Source of the DNA: Micromonosporaceae bacterium
GTDB lineage: Bacteria > Actinomycetota > Actinomycetes > Mycobacteriales > Micromonosporaceae
Length of the DNA: 48,285 nucleotides
Assembly (NCBI GenBank): GCA_009377645.1
Contig: WHTQ01000029.1
Span: forward strand, 1-48,285
Direction of reading: 5' to 3'
In this document: one piece after another, positions 44,261 through 48,285 of the stretch
How positions within the stretch are numbered: the first letter of the stretch is position 1
Layout: each line of letters starts with the position of its first letter
Made by a program: the position numbers and the translations under genes
Notes under the pieces: model-generated
What the model was told of the DNA's origin: nothing
Seen by the model: only the letters and a program-made list of their open reading frames with translations
Database searches by the model: none

Positions 44261-45186
44261 GACGTCACCACCTGCAGCTCGTTGATCCGCACCGAGGCCG
44301 ACGACTCGCGGCTGGTCGGCACCGTGCCGGCGATCACCGTCTCCTCGATCCGCCATTCGATCCGCCACTGGGTGGTGGCGGTGACCGGGAACCGCCCGTC
44401 CGGTTCGGTGCGGGACGGCCGCTCGTACACGTGCCCGCAGCTGGCGGGTTCGGCGCCGAACTCGGGCTGGTACGGGGTGCCGGGCTCGTCGCACTGGACC
44501 TGCGTGCCGTCACCCATCGCCCACGTGATGTGCTCCGCGTTCGCCGCCACCGACACGGTCACCCCGAGCGCGGACAGCGACGCGGTCGCCGGCCCCCAGG
44601 TCGACTCGGTGGCCGGGGTCCACATCCACACCGGCAGCCCGACCAGCCCGGCCCCGTCCGGGTCCGGCGCCAGGTGGATGTCCGGTCCGCGCAGCGGCAG
44701 CAGCGCGATCGCCTGCTCCACCAGGTCACCGACCACCCCCTCGCCGGCCGGGAAGAACAGCATCGTCGAGAGCTGGACGTACGGCATCCCGTCCACCCCG
44801 TCGACCACGAAGCACCAGGCGGTGTAGACCAGCCCGTCGCTCGGGTCGTTGCCCTGCCAGGCCGGGTCGTCGGCCGGCGGCTGCGGCACCGCCGGCCGGA
44901 TGTAGCAGCCGCCGTGGGAGGTGGTGAACCAGCCCATCACCGGGTCGATGCACGGCACCCGGACCTCGCGACCACGCAGGTTGGTGGTACAGACCCACTC
45001 CCCGTCTCCGCCACCACCGCCGGACCAGCCTTCGCCGCAGGTCCATACCAGATGCTCGTCGCCGTTGGCGTCCGTGTGATGCCGGAACCCACAGTCCGGC
45101 TGGGCCTGCGCACCGGTCACCGGGACGAGCGCCAGCAGGACGGCGGCCGCGACGACGACCGCGGCCATGCTCCGCCGGGTCAGCAC
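44257..45186 (-). CDS. Secreted protein with PKD-like motif, Tad-cluster associated
   Basis: 309 residues. Signal peptide at 1-32 (RRSMAAVVVAAAVLLALVPV, cleavage near GAQAQ). The mature part has several paired Cys (CGFRH, WTCGEG, VCTTN, VPCID, GGCYI, WCF) and a C-terminal PKD-like beta fold (ITWAMGDG...CGHVYERPS). It may coat the filament base or bind the wall. GTG 45186 is taken because GAGAGGG lies just upstream and the start overlaps the stop of the lipoprotein gene; ATG 45168 is the alternative. No homologous function known to me. Confidence 0.75.
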   Translation of the reverse strand: MLTRRSMAAVVVAAAVLLALVPVTGAQAQPDCGFRHHTDANGDEHLVWTCGEGWSGGGGGDGEWVCTTNLRGREVRVPCIDPVMGWFTTSHGGCYIRPAVPQPPADDPAWQGNDPSDGLVYTAWCFVVDGVDGMPYVQLSTMLFFPAGEGVVGDLVEQAIALLPLRGPDIHLAPDPDGAGLVGLPVWMWTPATESTWGPATASLSALGVTVSVAANAEHITWAMGDGTQVQCDEPGTPYQPEFGAEPASCGHVYERPSRTEPDGRFPVTATTQWRIEWRIEETVIAGTVPTSRESSASVRINELQVVTS

Positions 45187-45809
45187 CGCTCGTCCCTCTC
45201 CACGCGCGCGTCGTCGAACAGCCACTGGTCGTCGACCAGCCGGGCGGTGAAGACCATCACGTACCGGTCCGGCGCGTACCGGGCCGGCAGGCCCTCGGAC
45301 TCGGCGGTGGTCGGGCCGCCGCCGTCCCGGTCGGCCAGCTGCCAGCCGCTGGCGTCCAGGCAGTCCCGGACCGTCGCGGCCGGCGGGGAGCGGTGCAACC
45401 ACAGGTCGGTGACGGCCGGCTGCCAGGTCGGCTCGCCCTCGCGTACCACCCCGCGGGTATGCATGGTCTCCACGTCGAACAGGATCAGCCCGAGGAGCGG
45501 ATCGGCCAGGTAGTCGCCGAGTTGCTCCTGGGCGAGGTACGCGGGTGCCGGGTCGGCCTGGACCGCCACCTCGGCCCGCCGGAACCCGTCGAAGGCGGCC
45601 AGGATCTCCTCGACCGCGGCCGTCTCGGCCGGGTCGAGAGTCGAGGTCGGGGCGGCGGCGCTGGTCGGGTCGCCCGGCCACACGAACCCGGGGTCCGGCT
45701 CGGCCGAGCAGCCGGCCACGCCGGTCAGGCCAGCCAGGCCGGCCGCGGCCGCCAGCCCGGCCAGGCCGCGGCGTACCCCGCCGCGTCCACGACTGCAGCA
45801 GCCCGCCAT
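45180..45809 (-). CDS. Lipoprotein, first gene of Tad run
   Basis: 209 residues. Basic start, hydrophobic stretch and lipobox LTGVAGCS with Cys at ~34, then acidic extracytoplasmic domain. Sequence such as DRYVMVFTARLVDDQWLFDD suggests a NTF2/DUF-like beta domain. GGGGAGAGG is a good ribosome site before ATG 45809. It heads the overlapping run through tadZ-A-B-C, and its promoter should lie within 45810-45914. Confidence 0.8.
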   Translation of the reverse strand: MAGCCSRGRGGVRRGLAGLAAAAGLAGLTGVAGCSAEPDPGFVWPGDPTSAAAPTSTLDPAETAAVEEILAAFDGFRRAEVAVQADPAPAYLAQEQLGDYLADPLLGLILFDVETMHTRGVVREGEPTWQPAVTDLWLHRSPPAATVRDCLDASGWQLADRDGGGPTTAESEGLPARYAPDRYVMVFTARLVDDQWLFDDARVERDERC

Positions 45810-45914
45810 GCGGCCTCTCCCCGATTAGTCCGCCGCCTGCACACCCGACGCACCGTCCGGCACGCCCGGTGCCTTCACCCGCACTATGCGCAGTGGCCCC
45901 CGCGAACCGTCCAG

Positions 45915-45936
45915 CACTGGCACCGCGGCGCCAGTG
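45915..45936 (-). terminator. Hairpin after XRE regulator gene
   Basis: CACTGGC (45915-45921) and GCCAGTG (45930-45936) pair perfectly with an 8-base loop, four bases past the stop of the regulator gene. No T-run. It may isolate the Tad operon from the regulator. Confidence 0.45.
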
Positions 45937-45940
45937 GAGA

Positions 45941-46741
45941 TCATCGACGCCGGAGGATCTCGGCGCTGCTCCGGTCAGTCGGGTAGAACGACTCGATCGC
46001 CAGCTCCGCGACGGTGACGTCGCGCGGCGTCCCGAACACGGTCGTCGTGCTCAGCACCGACAGCTCGCCGGCCGGGGTACGGATCCGGAGTGGAACGACC
46101 AGCCCGGTCGGGTCCGATCCCGCGACGAGGTCATGGGCTGGATACCCGGTCAGCTCGTCACGGAGCCGGACCAGCTCGGCGTCGGCGGTGCCGGAGATCT
46201 CGCGTGCCAGGCGTTCCAGCACGTGCGCACACCACTGCCCGAGGTTCACGATCCGCGATGCCATCCCGTCCGGGTGCAGGCTCAGCCGAAGCACGTTGAC
46301 CGGCGGTTCCAGCAGGTGCGGAGCGGAGCCGGCGGTGAGGAGGTCGACGGCGGCGTTGGCGGCGACGAGATCCCAGTGCCGGTCGATCACGAGGGCCGGG
46401 TAGGGCGCGTGAGCCGCCAGAATCCGGTTGATGGCGTCGTTGACGGCCGCCAGCGGCGGGTCCGACAACCGGTGCTGCGGGTAGGCGGGTGCGTAACCAC
46501 CCGCCAGCAGCAGCGCGTTGCGCTCCCGCAACGGGATGTCCAGCTGTTCGGACAGGAGCAGGATCATGTCGCTGGTCGGGAGGGAGCGTCCGGTCTCGAT
46601 GAAGCTCAGGTGCCGGGTCGACACGCCAGCCCGCAGTGAGAGCTCCAGCTGTGTCAGGCGGCGGCGCCGGCGCCAGCTGCTCAGCAGCGCACCGACCGGC
46701 TCCGCCGCCGCCCCCGCTGCAGCCGCCCCCACTGTCCGCAC
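45941..46741 (-). CDS. XRE-family regulator with MmyB-like ligand domain
   Basis: 266 residues. N-terminal helix-turn-helix RRRRLTQLELSLRAGVSTRH (HTH_31-type), then an MmyB-like ligand domain (YPALVIDRHWDLVAANAAVD.., FGTPRDVTVAELAIESFYPTD) that in relatives binds fatty-acid-like molecules. GTG at 46741 is six bases after TAGGGT (leaderless). It is divergent from the DUF1330 gene, 132 bp away, and may control it. Confidence 0.9.
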   Translation of the reverse strand: MRTVGAAAAGAAAEPVGALLSSWRRRRRLTQLELSLRAGVSTRHLSFIETGRSLPTSDMILLLSEQLDIPLRERNALLLAGGYAPAYPQHRLSDPPLAAVNDAINRILAAHAPYPALVIDRHWDLVAANAAVDLLTAGSAPHLLEPPVNVLRLSLHPDGMASRIVNLGQWCAHVLERLAREISGTADAELVRLRDELTGYPAHDLVAGSDPTGLVVPLRIRTPAGELSVLSTTTVFGTPRDVTVAELAIESFYPTDRSSAEILRRR

Positions 46742-46873
46742 CCCCTCACCCTAGGGCCGACCGGTACTGGCCGGATGACCTCAGAGGTAATGGACTAGGG
46801 GCTCGGGCGGCTCCACCCTGGAGACCGACCCGGCGCATCCGGTGCCGGCGGGAACGAGGGAGGCGGTACCGCG

Positions 46874-47230
46874 ATGAGCAGCGCAGCCGGGAGCGATCCG
46901 CAGCCGGTCCGCGGGTACGCGGTGGCTCACCTGCGCAACGTCCGGATGGGCCCGGACCTCGTGACCTACCTGGAGAGGATCGACGCCACCCTCGAGCCGT
47001 ACCAGGGCCGGTTCATCGTCCACGGGGGAAAGCCGCAGGCGGTCGAGGGACGGTGGTCGGGTTCCCTGATCGTCGTCGAGTTCCCGACCCGGGAGAACGC
47101 CGCGGCGTGGTACGCCTCCGCCGCCTACCAGGAGATCCTGCCGTTGCGGCTCCGGCACGCCGAGGGCTGGGTGGTCCTCGTCGACGGTGTCCCAGATGGA
47201 CACGTCGCGACCGATGCCCTCAGGTCCTGA
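46874..47230 (+). CDS. DUF1330-family small protein
   Basis: 118 residues of the ferredoxin-like dimeric alpha+beta barrel kind: YAVAHLRNV, YQGRFIVHGG, IVVEFPTRENAAAWYASAAY and QEILPLR all fit DUF1330. No enzymatic role is known. GGAGGCGG is about ten bases upstream of ATG 46874. It probably is regulated with its divergent neighbour. Confidence 0.9.
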   Translation: MSSAAGSDPQPVRGYAVAHLRNVRMGPDLVTYLERIDATLEPYQGRFIVHGGKPQAVEGRWSGSLIVVEFPTRENAAAWYASAAYQEILPLRLRHAEGWVVLVDGVPDGHVATDALRS

Positions 47231-47283
47231 CTGCCATCCGCATCCTCGTTTTCGGTACCGTCGGCAGGACGGAGGAGACAACG

Positions 47284-47640
47284 GTGACCGAGACGACGAC
47301 GCTGTGGCGTCCAACCGGGCCCGAGGAGCTGGACCTGGTCAGGGCCACGGGCTGGCGGTCCTGGCCCTCGCGTCGCGCTGACCAGCCGTACTTCTACCCG
47401 GTCCTCACCGAGCAGTACGCGATCATGATCGCCCGGGACTGGAACGTGCCGGCCTCGGGAGTTGGCTACGTGACGCGGTTTGAGGTTGATCGCGCGTTCG
47501 CCCAGCGGTATCCGGTACGGCAGGTGGGCGGACGGGAGATCCTTGAGCTGTGGGTGCCCGCCGAGGAGCTGGACGAGTTCAACCGGCACATCATCGGGCG
47601 GATCGAGCTTGTGCACGAGTTCAGGGCGCACCAGGACTGA
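47284..47640 (+). CDS. Small protein, 'ADP-ribosylation/crystallin J1'-type annotation
   Basis: 118 residues: TLWRPTGPEELDLV, FYPVLTEQYAIMIARDWNVP and the C-terminal ELWVPAEELDEFNRHIIGRI are as in widespread proteins labelled ADP-ribosylation/crystallin J1. Despite that label no ADP-ribosylhydrolase motif is visible and the role is unknown. GTG 47284 has GGAGGA seven bases upstream. It follows the DUF1330 gene by 53 bp and is probably co-transcribed. Confidence 0.85.
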   Translation: MTETTTLWRPTGPEELDLVRATGWRSWPSRRADQPYFYPVLTEQYAIMIARDWNVPASGVGYVTRFEVDRAFAQRYPVRQVGGREILELWVPAEELDEFNRHIIGRIELVHEFRAHQD

Positions 47641-47967
47641 CCGCAGACGTGGGTGTGCGATGTGCTCTCTCGCCAGGCCAGGGATGCGGGAGCGGCAGGG
47701 TGCTTGTCGAGCGGATCCATCTATGCCTCCCCACAAACTGGACCGGCCGCTCACCGATACTTGCCGGCAACGATACTGCCGTTCGGCAGCGTGCAACAGG
47801 TGCCGGTCGTGACCAGTCTGCATGCATCGGTGCGCCTTGACCCGATCATGCGGCGGTCAACTGCCACACCTTCATCTGTTGCACGATTGCGCGGCAGACA
47901 TAGACTCCCACCGCCTAATCATCCACCGGATAACGGTGCGGAACCAGCGAACGCAAGGGAGGCTCCG
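47641..47967. other. 327-bp gap, no gene seen; includes a promoter
   Basis: Visibly poorer in GC than the rest. I see no ORF with family resemblance on either strand. It includes the promoter below. Confidence 0.5.
47879..47906 (+). promoter_or_regulatory. Housekeeping-type promoter for lipoprotein gene
   Basis: TTGCAC (47879-47884), 16-base spacer, TAGACT (47901-47906). The start codon lies ~60 bases downstream with its own ribosome site. Confidence 0.45.
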
Positions 47968-48267
47968 GTGTCTGCCCGTGTTAGACCCTGCTACGCGGGA
48001 CTGGCAACGCTCGCCGTCCTGCTCATCAGTGGCGCTGCGGCGTGTGGCGATGAGGATGCGAGTGATCTTCCGCCGCCGGCCCCGCCCCCCAGCGCGGCTA
48101 ACCAGACAACGCCCGGTCTGGATCTCTCCCCGGCCGAGCAGGCAGCGCTGGCCAACGACCCGATGGCCGAGGTCAACGCCGAGCTCGGGTTCCACCCGGA
48201 CCGGGAGTGGCGCGAGTACGAGGCCGACGTGCTCGACCTGGTCCGCCAACTCAACACCGCGTCGTAA
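47968..48267 (+). CDS. Small putative lipoprotein, function unknown
   Basis: 99 residues. Basic N-terminus, hydrophobic LATLAVLLISGAAAC with lipobox Cys near 26, then a Pro-rich acidic spacer and a ~45-residue C-terminal part (GLDLSPAEQAALANDPMAEV, ..REWREYEADVLDLVRQLNTA) that is probably helical. The GGGAGG ribosome site five bases before GTG 47968 decides the start. No partner gene is visible inside the window. Confidence 0.65.
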   Translation: MSARVRPCYAGLATLAVLLISGAAACGDEDASDLPPPAPPPSAANQTTPGLDLSPAEQAALANDPMAEVNAELGFHPDREWREYEADVLDLVRQLNTAS

Positions 48268-48285
48268 GCCGAGAACGGGCGGGTC

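Overview
The window is very GC-rich, densely coded DNA with GTG starts, four-base stop/start overlaps and many leaderless promoters. Together with an ECF sigma factor/zinc-finger anti-sigma pair, a DUF222/HNH gene, DUF574 methyltransferase, DUF2510-RDD protein and a Gram-positive type Tad pilus operon, this points to a filamentous actinomycete. Micromonosporaceae or a close relative is my best guess; this is inference from gene content, not a database match. No rRNA, tRNA, CRISPR or intact insertion sequence was seen.

Layout. 1-3838 (minus): a coupled run of DUF574 methyltransferase, degenerate-GGDEF/EAL protein, a 35-residue membrane peptide and an ABC1/UbiB-type kinase cut by the window edge. 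3888-5297: divergent ECF sigma factor and membrane zinc-finger protein around a CsoR-like palindrome. 5161-8185 (minus): a zinc-binding methyltransferase and a two-gene ABC exporter. 8344-10239: an HNH endonuclease of the DUF222 type, then two beheaded gene remnants facing away from each other. 10290-16350 (plus): an S9 peptidase fused to a beta-lactamase-like serine hydrolase, a 2OG-Fe(II) oxygenase and a spermidine-synthase-like protein, all overlapping by 4 bp, then threonine synthase and a perfect 16-bp-stem terminator. 16373-21354: a 43-residue acidic Trp/Pro peptide divergent from a TrmB/LuxR-type regulator, which converges on a large secreted subtilase. 21489-25180: small genes and several decayed ones (frameshifted phosphotransferase, collapsed maleylpyruvate-isomerase-like gene, cytosine methyltransferase tail) around fumC. 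25195-32061: class I fumarase, a beta-propeller protein, Lrp/AsnC regulator divergent from 4-hydroxyphenylpyruvate dioxygenase, an RDD protein and an aromatic/histidinol-phosphate aminotransferase. 32484-45809 (minus): an almost continuous overlapping run: lipoprotein, secreted protein, SAF/CpaB-like, TadZ, TadA, TadB, TadC, pilin-like, three TadE/G-like proteins, LysM-BTAD protein, PH-domain membrane protein, Cds1-like PLP enzyme and metallophosphoesterase. 45941-48267: an XRE regulator with MmyB-like domain and three small genes.

How the genes work together. The Tad block would assemble a surface filament or pseudopilus. TadA powers TadB/TadC in the membrane, TadZ probably localises the machine, and the small single-helix proteins are its pilin-like substrates. 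The tyrosine catabolism entry gene (hpd) and an aromatic aminotransferase lie close together behind a divergent Lrp/AsnC regulator. Both fumarase classes lie within 2 kb of each other, with a dead DNA-methyltransferase tail between them. The peptidase-hydrolase fusion and its coupled oxygenase and polyamine-synthase-like partners form the least familiar operon here. The main novelty candidates are this fusion operon, the tiny WPD-repeat peptide beside the regulator/subtilase pair, and the Tad run extended by non-Tad genes.
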